DNA from: Cyanobium sp. CACIAM 14
GTDB taxonomy: Bacteria > Cyanobacteriota > Cyanobacteriia > PCC-6307 > Cyanobiaceae
Direction of reading: 5' to 3'
DNA length: 54,471 bases
Assembly: GCA_000708525.1 (NCBI GenBank)
Contig: JMRP01000017.1
Span: 1-54,471 of the forward strand
The translations under genes and the position numbers were made by a program. The notes beneath the pieces were generated by a model that was not told where the DNA came from, ran no database searches, and was given only the letters and a program-made list of their open reading frames with translations. The number at the start of each line of letters is the position of its first letter. The stretch's first letter is position 1. Below are positions 7,634 through 17,273 of this stretch, piece after piece.

Positions 7634-9520
7634 TCAGAGGTAGAACCCCACCGTGGTGATCACCCGGGTGCCCTTTTCCCGCAGGGCCTGACGCAGCAGG
7701 ATCGTCGACTGGTTGTGCAGCAGGTTCTCCCAGCGGTGACGGGTGACGAACACCGGCAGCACGATCATGCAGAACCGCTGCCTGTCCTGGCGGTGCTCGG
7801 CCTCGAAGTTCTTCACGAAGTCCACCACCGGCTCCACCAGGGAGCGGTAGGGAGAGTCCAGGATCTGCAGCGGCACCTCCGGCACCTGGCGCATCCACTG
7901 CTCGCGGAACGCCTCGGCGCGGCCGCCGCCCAGGTCGACATGGACGGCCACGAGTTCGCTGGCGACGCTGCGGGCGAAGCGGATCGCCTCGAAGGTGCCC
8001 CGGTGCAGCTGGCCCACCAGCACCACGGTGGGCGTGCCGGCACCCGGCGGCGGCGGTGCCGGCAGCTTCAGGTGCACATCCGTGGCCATGCGAAGCCGTC
8101 GGGCCACGTGGTTGTAGTGGGTGCGGATGCGCAGGTACATCGCCACCAGCAAAGGAATCGCCACCACCACCACCCAGGCTCCCTGGGTGAACTTGCTGAA
8201 CAGCAGCACGGCTCCCACCAGGGCGGTGATCAGGGTGCCCACCCCGTTCACCAGGGCCTTGTGGATCCAGCCGGGCTCCCGCAGCTTCCACCAGTGCACC
8301 ACCATTCCCGCCTGGGAGAGGGTGAAGCTGATGAACACCCCCACCGCGTAGAGCGGGATCAGCCGGCTGACGCTGCCGTTGAAGATCACCAGCAGCAGAC
8401 CGGCCAGACCGCTGAGGGCATAGATGCCGTTGCTGAACACGAGCCGATCGCCCAGCGACGAGAGCTGGCGCGGCAGGAAGCCGTCCTGGGCCAGGAAGGC
8501 CGCCAGCCGCGGGAAATCGGCGTAGGCCGTGTTGGCCGCCAGCAGCAGGATCAGCAGGGTGGCGAACTGCAGCACGAACAGCAGCACGCCGTTGCCGAAG
8601 ATGCGTTGTCCCAGCTGGTAGAGGAGGGTGGGGCCGTTCTCCACGTAGACCACGCCCGTCTGGTGGGCGAGGGCGCTGATGCCGCTGAACATCAGGGCCA
8701 GCATCATCACCATCACCACCAGCACCCGGCGGGCGTTGCGCCATTCCACCGGCCGGAAGGCGGCGACGCTGTCGCTGATCGCCTCGATCCCGGTGAGCGC
8801 GGCGCAGCCGGAACTGAAGGCCCGCATCAGCAGCAGGGGCCCCAGCACGTGGACGCCAGCGTGGGGAGCGACCCTGTGGGCTTCCTCCAGCAGTTTCTGC
8901 TGGAGCTCCGGGGCCAGGGGGGCCAGCTGGCCGAGGCCGGTCTTGACGGCGCCCGCCACCAGCAGGGCCACCACCACGGCCATGAAGAGGTAGGTGGGGA
9001 CGCTTAGCAACTTGGCGCTCGAGCTCACCCCCCGCAAGTTGGCCACCATCACCAGCACCACCGCCACCAGACAGAGGCTGACCCGTTCGGACTCGAGGGC
9101 GGGAAAGTAGGAGGTGAGGGCGGCGATGCCGGCGGCCACGCTCACCGCCACCGTGAGCACGTAGTCGATGGAGAGGGAGGCGCCGGCCACCAGACCGGTG
9201 ATCGGGCTGAGGTTCTGCTGCGAGACGCGGTAGGAGCCCCCGCCGAGGGGGTAGGCCTTGATGGTCTGCCGGTAGCTGGTGGCCACGATCAGCATCAGCC
9301 CCACGATCAGGGCGGTGATCGGGATCGTGTAGCCGAGGGCGGCAGCGCCGGCCAGCCCCAGCACCAGCACGATCTCCTGGGTGGCGTAGGCCACCGAGGA
9401 GAGGGCATCCGAGCTGAGGATCGCCAGCGCCTCGGCGTTGTTGTACCGCTCCTCGTGGTGGGCGCTGGTGGGCAGAGGGGTACCGATGAGCCTGCGCCGC
9501 AGGCTGCGGAGGCCGGGCAT
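7634..9520 (-). CDS. KimA-like APC-superfamily K+ transporter
   Basis: A 628-residue APC-superfamily protein with about 12 membrane helices and a cytosolic C-terminal domain of roughly 150 residues. The N-terminal motif SSDALSSVAYATQEIV and the later KAYPLGGGSYRVSQQNL are typical of the KimA (YdaO) group, whose Bacillus member is a high-affinity K+/H+ symporter about 600 residues long, inhibited by c-di-AMP through the C-terminal domain. The C-terminal region here (VVLVGQLHRGTFEAIRFA, then HVDLGGGRAEAFREQW) has the universal-stress-like fold pattern expected for that domain. The usual database label is amino-acid permease. I prefer K+ transport by family resemblance, but direct evidence is lacking. 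It is divergent from the CPA2 antiporter gene. Confidence 0.8.
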   Translation of the reverse strand: MPGLRSLRRRLIGTPLPTSAHHEERYNNAEALAILSSDALSSVAYATQEIVLVLGLAGAAALGYTIPITALIVGLMLIVATSYRQTIKAYPLGGGSYRVSQQNLSPITGLVAGASLSIDYVLTVAVSVAAGIAALTSYFPALESERVSLCLVAVVLVMVANLRGVSSSAKLLSVPTYLFMAVVVALLVAGAVKTGLGQLAPLAPELQQKLLEEAHRVAPHAGVHVLGPLLLMRAFSSGCAALTGIEAISDSVAAFRPVEWRNARRVLVVMVMMLALMFSGISALAHQTGVVYVENGPTLLYQLGQRIFGNGVLLFVLQFATLLILLLAANTAYADFPRLAAFLAQDGFLPRQLSSLGDRLVFSNGIYALSGLAGLLLVIFNGSVSRLIPLYAVGVFISFTLSQAGMVVHWWKLREPGWIHKALVNGVGTLITALVGAVLLFSKFTQGAWVVVVAIPLLVAMYLRIRTHYNHVARRLRMATDVHLKLPAPPPPGAGTPTVVLVGQLHRGTFEAIRFARSVASELVAVHVDLGGGRAEAFREQWMRQVPEVPLQILDSPYRSLVEPVVDFVKNFEAEHRQDRQRFCMIVLPVFVTRHRWENLLHNQSTILLRQALREKGTRVITTVGFYL

Positions 9521-9652
9521 GCTCAGGCGTCTCTCCCCATGGAATCAGGCCGAACCTACGCCCGCCCCATGGCCCCGGAGGGCCGGCGCCTGTGTTTCGT
9601 CAGGGTTCGCAGGGCTCGAGCGCGCCGCGGCGCGACCATGGTTCCCTGAACC

Positions 9653-9687
9653 GATCCCCGATCCCCGATCCCCGATCCCCGATCCCC
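9653..9687. repeat. Tandem heptamer GATCCCC, five copies
   Basis: Five perfect consecutive copies of the 7-base unit GATCCCC lie in the divergent intergenic region between the KimA-like gene and the CPA2 antiporter, ending 13 bases before the antiporter's TTG start. A short perfect array in a promoter or leader position can change length by replication slippage. Whether it affects expression is unknown. Confidence 0.9.
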
Positions 9688-9700
9688 TGCCGTCTGATCC

Positions 9701-10858
9701 TTGGGCCACTCCACCCTGCTGGGCACCCTCCTCACCCTGCTGATCGGGGTGCTGCTGGCCAGGCTCTCGGCGGGGTGGATGGCCCGCTGGGCCGTGCCGG
9801 CGATCGTGCTGGAGCTGGTCCTGGGGTTCGCCCTCGGCAACACGGTGCTGCCGTTCGAGCGGATGGCCCCGCTCAGCGGTCTCACCGAGCTGGGGGTGCT
9901 CACCCTCTTCTTCCAGGTGGGCCTGGAGGTCCGCGGCGACCTGCTCGCCTCACGCCGGGCCGCCATCCTGCGCACGGTGGCCCTGAGCTTCTTCACCCCC
10001 CTGCTGGCCTTCTGGCCCCTGAGGAGCTGGTTCTCCCTCTCCACCCCCACTACCCTGCTCTGCCTGGCGGTGCTGAGTGCCACCGGCACCGGTGTGACCC
10101 TGCGGGTGCTGGCCCAGCGAGGGGCCCTGCAGACCCCCTCCGGCCGGCTGCTGGTGGGGGTGTCGGTGCTCGACGACCTGCCGGCGATCGGTCTGCTGGC
10201 GATCGCCACGGCCAGCGCGGGCCTGCGGCTGGGGAGCGGGGGGATCGGCTGGTCCGGTCCGCTGGTGGGGGGCGTGGCGGCGGTGCTGAGCTGGCAGGCC
10301 GTGGGGTGGTGGACAGGCCGTCACAGCCGCCGGCCCGCCAGCGCGCTGGGGATCCTGATGCTGCTGATCGGTGCCGCCTGGCTGGGGGAGGCCTGCGGGC
10401 TGACAAGTCTGCTCGGTGCCCTCTGGGGAGGTGTGCTGATGGCGCGGCTGGGGCCGGTGGAAGAGGACGTGCAGAAGGTGCTCTCGGTGCTCTCCGAGGT
10501 GTTCCTGCCCCTCTATTTCATCAGCGTGGGCATGCGGATCGGCGCCGGCACGCTCCTGCAGCCGCAGGCCTGGCAGCTGGCGGCGGTGCTGGTGGTGATG
10601 GCCGTGCTCAGCAAGCTGGCCTGCGGCCTGGGCATCCGTCGCAGCGACCGGGAGCAGGGCGTCGACCGCTGGCTGGTGGTGTTCGGCCTCATCCCCCGGG
10701 GGCTTCCTGGGCTGGTGTTCGCTTCCACGGCCCTGAGCCAGGGCCTCATCGATCCGCAGCAGTTCTCCGCCCTGGTGCTGATGGTGACCGTCACCACGGT
10801 GGGTGGACTGCTGCTGCTGGAGCGGCGGCTGAGCCGTCTTCAGACCACCCGGTCATGA
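9701..10858 (+). CDS. CPA2-type cation:proton antiporter
   Basis: A membrane protein of 385 residues starting at a TTG; no in-frame ATG or GTG offers a better start. It contains the Na+/H+-exchanger domain only, without a C-terminal RCK domain. About 12 helices are apparent. LGVLTLFFQVGLEVRGDLL (about 67-85) and SATGTGVTLRVLAQRGAL (about 126-143) correspond to the conserved segments of CPA2 antiporters, and VSVLDDLPAIGLLAI (about 154-168) carries the double-Asp ion-binding motif on helix 6. These proteins exchange Na+ or K+ for H+ and regulate pH and salt balance. It lies 71 bases upstream of the Ca2+-ATPase gene on the same strand. Ion specificity is not determinable. Confidence 0.87.
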   Translation: MGHSTLLGTLLTLLIGVLLARLSAGWMARWAVPAIVLELVLGFALGNTVLPFERMAPLSGLTELGVLTLFFQVGLEVRGDLLASRRAAILRTVALSFFTPLLAFWPLRSWFSLSTPTTLLCLAVLSATGTGVTLRVLAQRGALQTPSGRLLVGVSVLDDLPAIGLLAIATASAGLRLGSGGIGWSGPLVGGVAAVLSWQAVGWWTGRHSRRPASALGILMLLIGAAWLGEACGLTSLLGALWGGVLMARLGPVEEDVQKVLSVLSEVFLPLYFISVGMRIGAGTLLQPQAWQLAAVLVVMAVLSKLACGLGIRRSDREQGVDRWLVVFGLIPRGLPGLVFASTALSQGLIDPQQFSALVLMVTVTTVGGLLLLERRLSRLQTTRS

Positions 10859-10929
10859 GCTCCGCACGCGGCCGAAGACGAGGCAAGGTGCCGAATGGTG
10901 ATGCCTAAGGTGTCCGCGATTCAGTCTTC

Positions 10930-13701
10930 ATGACGTTGATTCCATCCGCCACCGAGAGCCACTGGCACGCCCTCGGGCCTGGGGAGTGCCTGGAAGCCCT
11001 GGATGCCACCAGCGAAGGACTGAGCACCGCCCAGTGCGCCGAGCGGCTGGCACGGCTCGGTCCGAACCGGCTGGAGCTGAAGGCGGGACGCAGCAACCTG
11101 CGCATCCTCTGGGATCAGTTCAGCAACGTGATGCTGATCATGCTGCTGGCGGTGGCGGCGGTGTCGGCCGGGGTGGCCTGGGCGGCCCAGCGCTTCCCCA
11201 AGGACGCGATCGCCATCGTGCTGATCGTGGGACTCAACGCCCTGCTGGGATACCTGCAGGAAAGCCGGGCCCAGAAGGCCCTGCAAGCCCTGCGCGACAT
11301 GGCCCAGCCGCTGGTGACCGTGCGCCGTGACGGGATCTGGGAACGGCTGCCCAGCGAGCAGCTGGTGCCGGGCGATCTGATCCGCCTCGAAGCCGGTGAC
11401 CGGGTCCCCGCCGATGCCCGCCTGCTGGAGGTGGCCGAACTGGGACTGCGGGAGGCGGCCCTCACCGGCGAGGCGGAGGCGGTGATCAAGCAGTCGGACC
11501 TGGTGCTGGAGCCCTCCGTCCCGGTCCTGGAGCGCCAGAACTGCCTGTTTCAGGGCACCGAAGTGGTGCGGGGCCGCGGCACGGCGGTGGTCACCGCCAC
11601 CGGGATGCAGACCGAACTGGGCAAGATCGCCCAGATGATCAACACGGCGGGTGGTGAATCCACCCCGCTGCAGGAGCGCCTCGACGGTCTGGCGAACGTG
11701 CTGGTGGGCTCCGCCCTGGCGCTGGTGGCCGTGGTCGTGCTGCTGGGCTGGCTGATGGGCCAGAAGCTGCTGGATCTGCTGGAGGTGGCCCTCTCGATGG
11801 CGGTGGCGATCGTGCCGGAGGGACTGCCCGCCGTGATCACCGTCACCCTGGCGATCGGCACCCAGCGGATGGTGCAGCGCGCGGCCCTGATCCGCCGCCT
11901 GCCGGCCGTCGAGGCCCTGGGGTCGGTCACGGTGATCTGCACCGACAAGACCGGCACCCTCACCCTCAACCGCCAGGTGGTGCAGGAGCTGCGCAGCGGC
12001 ACCCAGGCCCTGGCCGTCAGCGGCAGCGGCTACGAGCCCCACGGGGAGTTCAGCCCAGCCGAACTCCCTCCGCCCGCCGGCGCCCGCCCCGGACTGGCGC
12101 CCGGTGCCCGCGACCTGCTGCTGCAGGCGGGGGTGCTCTGCAGCGACGCCGAACTGAAGCAGGAGCTGGATGGCCGCTGGGAGATCCTCGGGGATCCCAC
12201 GGAAGGCGCCCTGGTGGTGGCGGCCGCCAAGGCGGACCTGGATGGCTTCGCCCTGCGCAGCCACTACAAGCGGGATGCCGAGATCCCCTTCAGCTCCGAG
12301 CGCCAGCTGATGGCGGTCTGGGTCCAGGACAGGGAGGGCACCCTCCAGGCGCCGCTGGGCGACTGCGCTGCCGGCTCCACCACCCTGATGATCAGCAAGG
12401 GGGCCCCCGAGGTGATCCTGGGCACCTGCGATCGCTGGCTGGATGGCGCCGGGGTGGCTGCCCTCAGCCCGGAGCAGAGCCAGTGGTGGCTGGATCAGGC
12501 CCGGGACCTGGCCTCCTCGGGCCTGCGGGTGCTGGCCTTCGCCTGCGCGCCGCACCACCCCAGCCCGGAACACGAACTGGAGCACCAGGTGCTCCTCGGG
12601 CTGATGGCCCAGCTGGATCCTGCCCGGCCGGAGGTGGCGCTGGCCGTGTCCCGCTGCCGCGAGGCCGGCATCCGGCCGGTGATGATCACCGGCGACCATC
12701 CCCTCACGGCCCGCGCCATCGGTTCGACCATCGGTCTGGTGGACACCGGCGCCGAGGTGGTGCTCGGCCGGCAGCTGGAGGAGGCCGATGCCGAGCAGCT
12801 GGCCGCCATGGTGAGCCGGTGCAGCGTCTACGCCCGGGTGCCTCCCGAGCAGAAGCTGCGCATCGTCAAGGCTTTCCAGGGGCTGGGCCAGGTGGTGGCC
12901 ATGACCGGCGACGGGGTCAACGACGCCCCGGCCCTCAAGCAGGCCCACATCGGCGTGGCCATGGGCATCACCGGCACGGAGGTGAGCAAGGAGGCCTCCG
13001 ACATGGTGCTGCTCGATGACAACTTCGCCACCATCGTCAACGCCGTCGAGCAGGGCCGGCTTGTCTACGCCAACATCCGCCGCTTCATCAAGTACATCCT
13101 GGGAAGCAACGTGGGGGAACTGATCACGATCGCCTCGGCCCCCCTGCTGGGGCTGGTTGGCGTGCCGATGACCCCCCTCCAGATCCTCTGGATGAATCTG
13201 GTCACCGATGGCGTCCCCGCGCTCGCCCTGGCCATGGAACCCGGCGAGGAGGGCCTGATGCAGCGTTCACCGGCCGAGCCCGGCGAATCGATCTTCGCCC
13301 GAGGAGTGGGCAGCTACATCCTGCGGATCGGCGTGGTGTTCGCGGCCATCACCATCGTCATGATGCTGTTCGCCTCCAGGACTGGCGGCCCCTGGAAGAC
13401 GATGGTGTTCACGACGCTCTGCCTGGCCCAGATGGGCCATGCGCTGGCGGCGCGCAGCGAGCAGCCCCTGGTCCAGGTGGCGCCCTTCACCAACCCCTGG
13501 CTGCTGGGGGCGGTGGTGTTCACCACCCTGCTGCAGTTGTCGCTGCTGTATGTGCCCGTCCTGGCGCGATTCTTCGGCACGGTGCCCCTCTCCCTGCGCG
13601 ATCTGGGCATCTGCATCGGCTTCTCCCTGGCGTTCTTCCTGTACCTGGAACTGGAGAAGGTCTGGCGGCTCTGGCGCCGTCGATCGGCCGCCCACGCCTG
13701 A
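10930..13701 (+). CDS. P2-type (PacL/SERCA-like) calcium-transporting ATPase
   Basis: A 923-residue P-type ATPase. The N-terminal cation-ATPase domain is followed by helices 1-2, the actuator loop with LTGEAEA, and the phosphorylation motif [10 protein letters not shown] with phospho-acceptor D339. [13 protein letters not shown] is the hinge motif. Ion-site residues match calcium pumps: [13 protein letters not shown] in helix 4, SNVGELITI (Asn and Glu) in helix 5, and [12 protein letters not shown] (Asn, Thr, Asp) in helix 6. It therefore probably expels Ca2+ from the cytoplasm, although related bacterial pumps also move Mn2+. The ATG follows a 71-base gap from the antiporter gene. It is intact and of normal length. 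Confidence 0.92.
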   Translation: MTLIPSATESHWHALGPGECLEALDATSEGLSTAQCAERLARLGPNRLELKAGRSNLRILWDQFSNVMLIMLLAVAAVSAGVAWAAQRFPKDAIAIVLIVGLNALLGYLQESRAQKALQALRDMAQPLVTVRRDGIWERLPSEQLVPGDLIRLEAGDRVPADARLLEVAELGLREAALTGEAEAVIKQSDLVLEPSVPVLERQNCLFQGTEVVRGRGTAVVTATGMQTELGKIAQMINTAGGESTPLQERLDGLANVLVGSALALVAVVVLLGWLMGQKLLDLLEVALSMAVAIVPEGLPAVITVTLAIGTQRMVQRAALIRRLPAVEALGSVTVICTDKTGTLTLNRQVVQELRSGTQALAVSGSGYEPHGEFSPAELPPPAGARPGLAPGARDLLLQAGVLCSDAELKQELDGRWEILGDPTEGALVVAAAKADLDGFALRSHYKRDAEIPFSSERQLMAVWVQDREGTLQAPLGDCAAGSTTLMISKGAPEVILGTCDRWLDGAGVAALSPEQSQWWLDQARDLASSGLRVLAFACAPHHPSPEHELEHQVLLGLMAQLDPARPEVALAVSRCREAGIRPVMITGDHPLTARAIGSTIGLVDTGAEVVLGRQLEEADAEQLAAMVSRCSVYARVPPEQKLRIVKAFQGLGQVVAMTGDGVNDAPALKQAHIGVAMGITGTEVSKEASDMVLLDDNFATIVNAVEQGRLVYANIRRFIKYILGSNVGELITIASAPLLGLVGVPMTPLQILWMNLVTDGVPALALAMEPGEEGLMQRSPAEPGESIFARGVGSYILRIGVVFAAITIVMMLFASRTGGPWKTMVFTTLCLAQMGHALAARSEQPLVQVAPFTNPWLLGAVVFTTLLQLSLLYVPVLARFFGTVPLSLRDLGICIGFSLAFFLYLELEKVWRLWRRRSAAHA

Positions 13702-13783
13702 GGCCCCGGCCTGGTGCCGTGGAGTGGGATCGGTTAGAGCATGCCGGCCCGTGGAGCAAGCGGGCGACTGATAACGACAGCTT

Positions 13784-13807
13784 GCGGATCCCATAGGCGG
13801 ATCCCAT
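13784..13807. repeat. Direct repeat GCGGATCCCAT, two copies at 13-base period
   Basis: Two identical 11-base units, at 13784-13794 and 13797-13807, lie about 100 bases before the ndhF start codon in the only promoter-length gap ahead of the CO2-uptake operon. The spacing is close to one helical turn, as in many operator pairs. It does not match the TCAATG-N10-ATCAAT pattern reported for CcmR/NdhR. A regulatory role is inference only. Confidence 0.45.
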
Positions 13808-13902
13808 CGGACTTTCCTCCCGGGAGACCTCTCGGCAGGGCGCCGGGGATCTTAGTGTTCGCCACCACGAGGGCCATCCATGGTCCCGATCGTTCCCCCG
13901 CC

Positions 13903-15777
13903 ATGACCCTGTTCTTCGCCCAGACGGCCTGGCTGGTCCCCCTCTATCCGCTCCTGGCGGCCCTGGCGTCCGTGGCCTGGTCGCCCGGATTCATCTGGAA
14001 GACGGGACCACGCCCCTGCGGCTACCTCAACCTCACGATGGTGACCGTGGCCTTCGTCCACAGTCTCCTGGCCCTGTTGGGCGCCAACGCCCATGCCGAA
14101 GCCCTGCCGATTCACTTCGGCTGGACCTGGCTCGATACGGCAGGACTCTCGATCGGTTTCGACGGATCGATCACCCATTCGGCCCTGATCGCCACCCTCG
14201 TGGTCACCGGTCTGCACGTGCTCGCCCAGATTTTCGCCATCGGCTATCTGGAGATGGACTGGGGCTGGCCACGCTTCTTCGGTTCGCTCAGCTTCTTCGA
14301 GGCCGGCCTCTGCGCGCTTCTGCTCACGGATTCACTGTTCTTCAGCTATGTGATCCTCGAGCTTCTCACTCTGGGCACCTATCTGATCGTCGGCACCTGG
14401 TACAACCAGTCGCTGGTGGTGAAGGGGGCGCGGGATGCCTTCCTCACCAAGCGCATCGGTGACCTGATCCTCCTCGCCGGCCTGGTGGCGATCCTGCCCG
14501 TCACCGGCACCTGGAACTTCGACTCCCTGGCCGCCTGGGCGGCCGCCCACACCCCGGAGACCCTGCCGCCTGGTTTCGAACTGATCCTGTTGGCCCTGAT
14601 CGCCGGTCCGATGGGCAAATGTGCCCAGATCCCCCTGCACCTCTGGCTCGACGAGGCCATGGAGGGCCCTCTGCCCTCCACCATCCTGCGAAATTCGGTG
14701 GTGGTGGCCGGCGGCGCCTGGGTGCTGCTGCGGCTCCAGCCCCTGCTGGCCCTCAGCTCCACCGTGAACACCGTGCTGGTGGCGGTGGGCGCCACCACCG
14801 CCCTGGTGGGTGCCCTGATCGCCCTTGCCCAGATCGACATCAAGCGGGCCCTCTCGTTCCTGGTCAGCAGCTGGATGGGCCTGCTGTTCATGGCGGTGGG
14901 TCTCGGCGGCACCACGGTGGCCGGCCACCTGCTGCTGGTCTACCCGCTGCCGATGGCGCTGGTGCTCATGGCGGTGGGCACGGTGATCGCCAGCAACGTC
15001 ACCCAGGACCTCACCCAGCTCGGTGGTCTCTGGAGCCGCCGTCCGCTGGTGGGCCTGGCCTTCCTCACCGGCGCCGGCGGCCTGATGGGCCTTCCCCCCT
15101 TCGGTGGTTTCGCCGGCCTCCGCGAACTGCTTGAGCTCTGCCTCTCCAGCTCCCAGCCGGTGCTGCTCGGGAGCTTCGTGCTGGTCACCAATGCCCTGAT
15201 CGCGGCCGGTCTGGTGCGGGTCTTCGGGCTGATCTGGGGCGGTCGGCCCAGCATCTTCACGATCCGCTCGGCCGAAGTGCTCTGGCTGATGGTGGTCCCC
15301 ACCCTGCTGCTCATGGGCCTGGTGCTGCACCTGCCCATCCTTCTCACCCGCTTCGGGGTCTTCGCCGCCACTCCCCTGCCCGGCTGGGGACCCGCGGCGG
15401 TACCGATGCTGGTTTCCACCCTGGTGGGCGGCGGCCTCTCGGCGGTCTTCTACCTCAGGCCCCATCCGCTGGCCGAGCTGCCCTCCGGCCTCGGCGGCCT
15501 GCAGCACTGGCTGGCCCATGACATGAACACCGAGAGCTTCTACCACCGCACCGTGGTGGCGCTCGTGGTGGGCATGGCCCGCCTGAGTTCCTGGTCGGAT
15601 CGCCAGATCGTCGACGGCTTCACCGGTGCCACCGGCGAGGCCGCCCTCCAGAGCGCCCGCCGGCTCAGCTTCACCACCTCGGGTCGCACCCAGACCTATG
15701 CCCTCACCCTGCTGATCGGCGTGGTCCTGATGGCCGCCTGGCTCCTGACCATCGTGCCCCCCTCCCTGATCCGCTGA
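13903..15777 (+). CDS. ndhF3: NDH-1 CO2-uptake subunit NdhF (NdhF3/F4 type)
   Basis: A 624-residue NuoL-like proton-pumping subunit of the specialised NDH-1MS complex, which couples ferredoxin oxidation to CO2 hydration at the thylakoid membrane. The frame stays open upstream to 13741, but the extra 54 residues are polar and unlike the family; the ATG at 13903 starts directly at the first helix. Conserved elements include GYLEMDWGWPRFFGSLSFFE, the discontinuous-helix motif GKCAQIPLHLWLDEAMEGPL, and IKRALSFLVSS. The first gene of a tight operon: its stop overlaps the ndhD start as TGATG. Downstream cupA and the fasciclin gene favour the F3 (high-affinity) paralogue; F4 cannot be excluded without phylogeny. 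Confidence 0.88.
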   Translation: MTLFFAQTAWLVPLYPLLAALASVAWSPGFIWKTGPRPCGYLNLTMVTVAFVHSLLALLGANAHAEALPIHFGWTWLDTAGLSIGFDGSITHSALIATLVVTGLHVLAQIFAIGYLEMDWGWPRFFGSLSFFEAGLCALLLTDSLFFSYVILELLTLGTYLIVGTWYNQSLVVKGARDAFLTKRIGDLILLAGLVAILPVTGTWNFDSLAAWAAAHTPETLPPGFELILLALIAGPMGKCAQIPLHLWLDEAMEGPLPSTILRNSVVVAGGAWVLLRLQPLLALSSTVNTVLVAVGATTALVGALIALAQIDIKRALSFLVSSWMGLLFMAVGLGGTTVAGHLLLVYPLPMALVLMAVGTVIASNVTQDLTQLGGLWSRRPLVGLAFLTGAGGLMGLPPFGGFAGLRELLELCLSSSQPVLLGSFVLVTNALIAAGLVRVFGLIWGGRPSIFTIRSAEVLWLMVVPTLLLMGLVLHLPILLTRFGVFAATPLPGWGPAAVPMLVSTLVGGGLSAVFYLRPHPLAELPSGLGGLQHWLAHDMNTESFYHRTVVALVVGMARLSSWSDRQIVDGFTGATGEAALQSARRLSFTTSGRTQTYALTLLIGVVLMAAWLLTIVPPSLIR

Positions 15778-17273
15778 TGGCCCCGATCCTTCTCCTGCTT
15801 TTGCCGGCCCTCGGAGCCGTGGTTCTGCCCCTGCTGCCGGAGCGCCAGGACATCCTGCGCAGGGTCTGTCTGGCCCCGCTGCTGCTCCAGCTGGCCATCG
15901 GTCTGACCCAGCTCGGTAAGTCTCCGAGCGAGCTTCACCAGGTCTGGATCCCCCGCATCGGCCTCGGTTTCGACCTGGGCCTCGACGGTCTCTCCGCTCC
16001 CCTGGCGGCCCTGATCGCCCTGATCTGCCTGGTCACGGTGCTGGCCACCCCGGCCGAGCAGGCCCGGCCGCGGCTCTTCCTCAGCCTGCTGCTCGCCACC
16101 GACCTGGGCCTCACCGGTGCGGTCCTGGCCCGCAACGCCCTGCTCTTCCTGCTCGCCTTCGAGCTGGTGCTGATTCCCACCACCCTGCTGCTGGCGGTGT
16201 GGGGCGGCCCTCGCCGGGTGCAGGCGGCCATCCAGTACGTCATGTACGGCGCCGTCTCCGGGCTGGCTCTCCTCGGTGCCGTTCTGGCCCTGGGCTGGCT
16301 GAGCGGTGAAGGCTTCAGCTTCGCGTTCGCCGACCTGGCCGCCATGCAGCTGTCGCCGGAGAACAGCCGCTGGATCTTCGCCCTGCTGCTGCTCTCCTTC
16401 GGCCTCAAGCTCCCCGTCGTGCCCCTGCACGGCTGGCAGCCCCTGGCCTACGGCCAGGCCTCCAGTCCCGTGGCCATGCTGCTCAGCGGCGGTGTCTCGC
16501 TTCTCGGCGCCTACGGCCTGCTGCGTTTCGCGATCGGCTTCATGCCCGAGCAGTGGATCCTCTGGTCCCCCTGGATCGCCGCGGTGGGTGCCTTCACCTC
16601 CGCCTACGGGGCCCTCAACGCCCTCGCCCAGAGCGACATCCGCCGCCTCGTCGCCTACGGCTCCCTCGGCCACATGGGCCTGCTGGTGGTGGCCCTGGCT
16701 TCCGCCACCCCCCTCAGCCTGCAGGGCGTGGTGGCCCAGCTGATCGCCCACGGCCTGATCTCGGCCCTGCTGTTCCTGCTGGTGGGCCTGATCGACAGCA
16801 AGACCGGCTCCACCCAGATTCCCGATCTGGCCGGCCTGCTCAATCCCTACCGGGGCCTGCCCTTCACCCTCGGGCTGTTCCTGCTGGCCCTGATGGCCAG
16901 CGCCGGCATTCCAGGCCTGGCAGGGTTCGTGCCCGAATTCATGATGTTCGAGGCCAGCTGGACCCCCTTCCCCATCCCCACCCTGCTGTGTCTGGTGGCG
17001 TCGGGTTTCACGGCCGTGTACGCGGTGCGGCTGTTCAACCGGGTCGGTTTCGGCCGCCTCGACAACAACCGCGTCGACTACCCCTCCACCGTCTGGAGCG
17101 AACGCTTCCCCGCCATGCTCCTCGCTGCCCTGGTGGTGATCGGCGGGATCTGGCCGGGACTGCTGGTGGGCTGGAGTGAGTCCAGCACCTCGGCCCTGGC
17201 GCTCCGCCGGGAACCCTTCACCGCCCTCGTCGCCGTCGCCCCCTCCGCGTCCCCTCGCCAGCTCCCCTCATGA
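15777..17273 (+). CDS. ndhD3: NDH-1 CO2-uptake subunit NdhD (NdhD3/D4 type)
   Basis: A 498-residue NuoM-like antiporter subunit that sits next to NdhF in the NDH-1MS complex. The family motif FGLKLPVVPLHGWQPLAYGQ (about 206-225) carries the conserved Lys and His of the proton channel, followed by SSPVAMLLSGGVSLLGAYGLLR. SDIRRLVAYGSLGHMG is the second conserved Lys-containing segment. About 14 helices are apparent. The ATG overlaps the ndhF stop, and its own stop overlaps the cupA start as ATGA, so translational coupling along the operon is likely. Length and motifs are normal. The D3 label rests on gene context. Confidence 0.88.
   Translation: MAPILLLLLPALGAVVLPLLPERQDILRRVCLAPLLLQLAIGLTQLGKSPSELHQVWIPRIGLGFDLGLDGLSAPLAALIALICLVTVLATPAEQARPRLFLSLLLATDLGLTGAVLARNALLFLLAFELVLIPTTLLLAVWGGPRRVQAAIQYVMYGAVSGLALLGAVLALGWLSGEGFSFAFADLAAMQLSPENSRWIFALLLLSFGLKLPVVPLHGWQPLAYGQASSPVAMLLSGGVSLLGAYGLLRFAIGFMPEQWILWSPWIAAVGAFTSAYGALNALAQSDIRRLVAYGSLGHMGLLVVALASATPLSLQGVVAQLIAHGLISALLFLLVGLIDSKTGSTQIPDLAGLLNPYRGLPFTLGLFLLALMASAGIPGLAGFVPEFMMFEASWTPFPIPTLLCLVASGFTAVYAVRLFNRVGFGRLDNNRVDYPSTVWSERFPAMLLAALVVIGGIWPGLLVGWSESSTSALALRREPFTALVAVAPSASPRQLPS

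Noticed and set aside
10921-12948. Minus-strand frame of 675 codons opposite the Ca2+-ATPase
   Set aside because: Antisense shadow of a well-supported P-type ATPase; composition typical of GC-driven chance frames.
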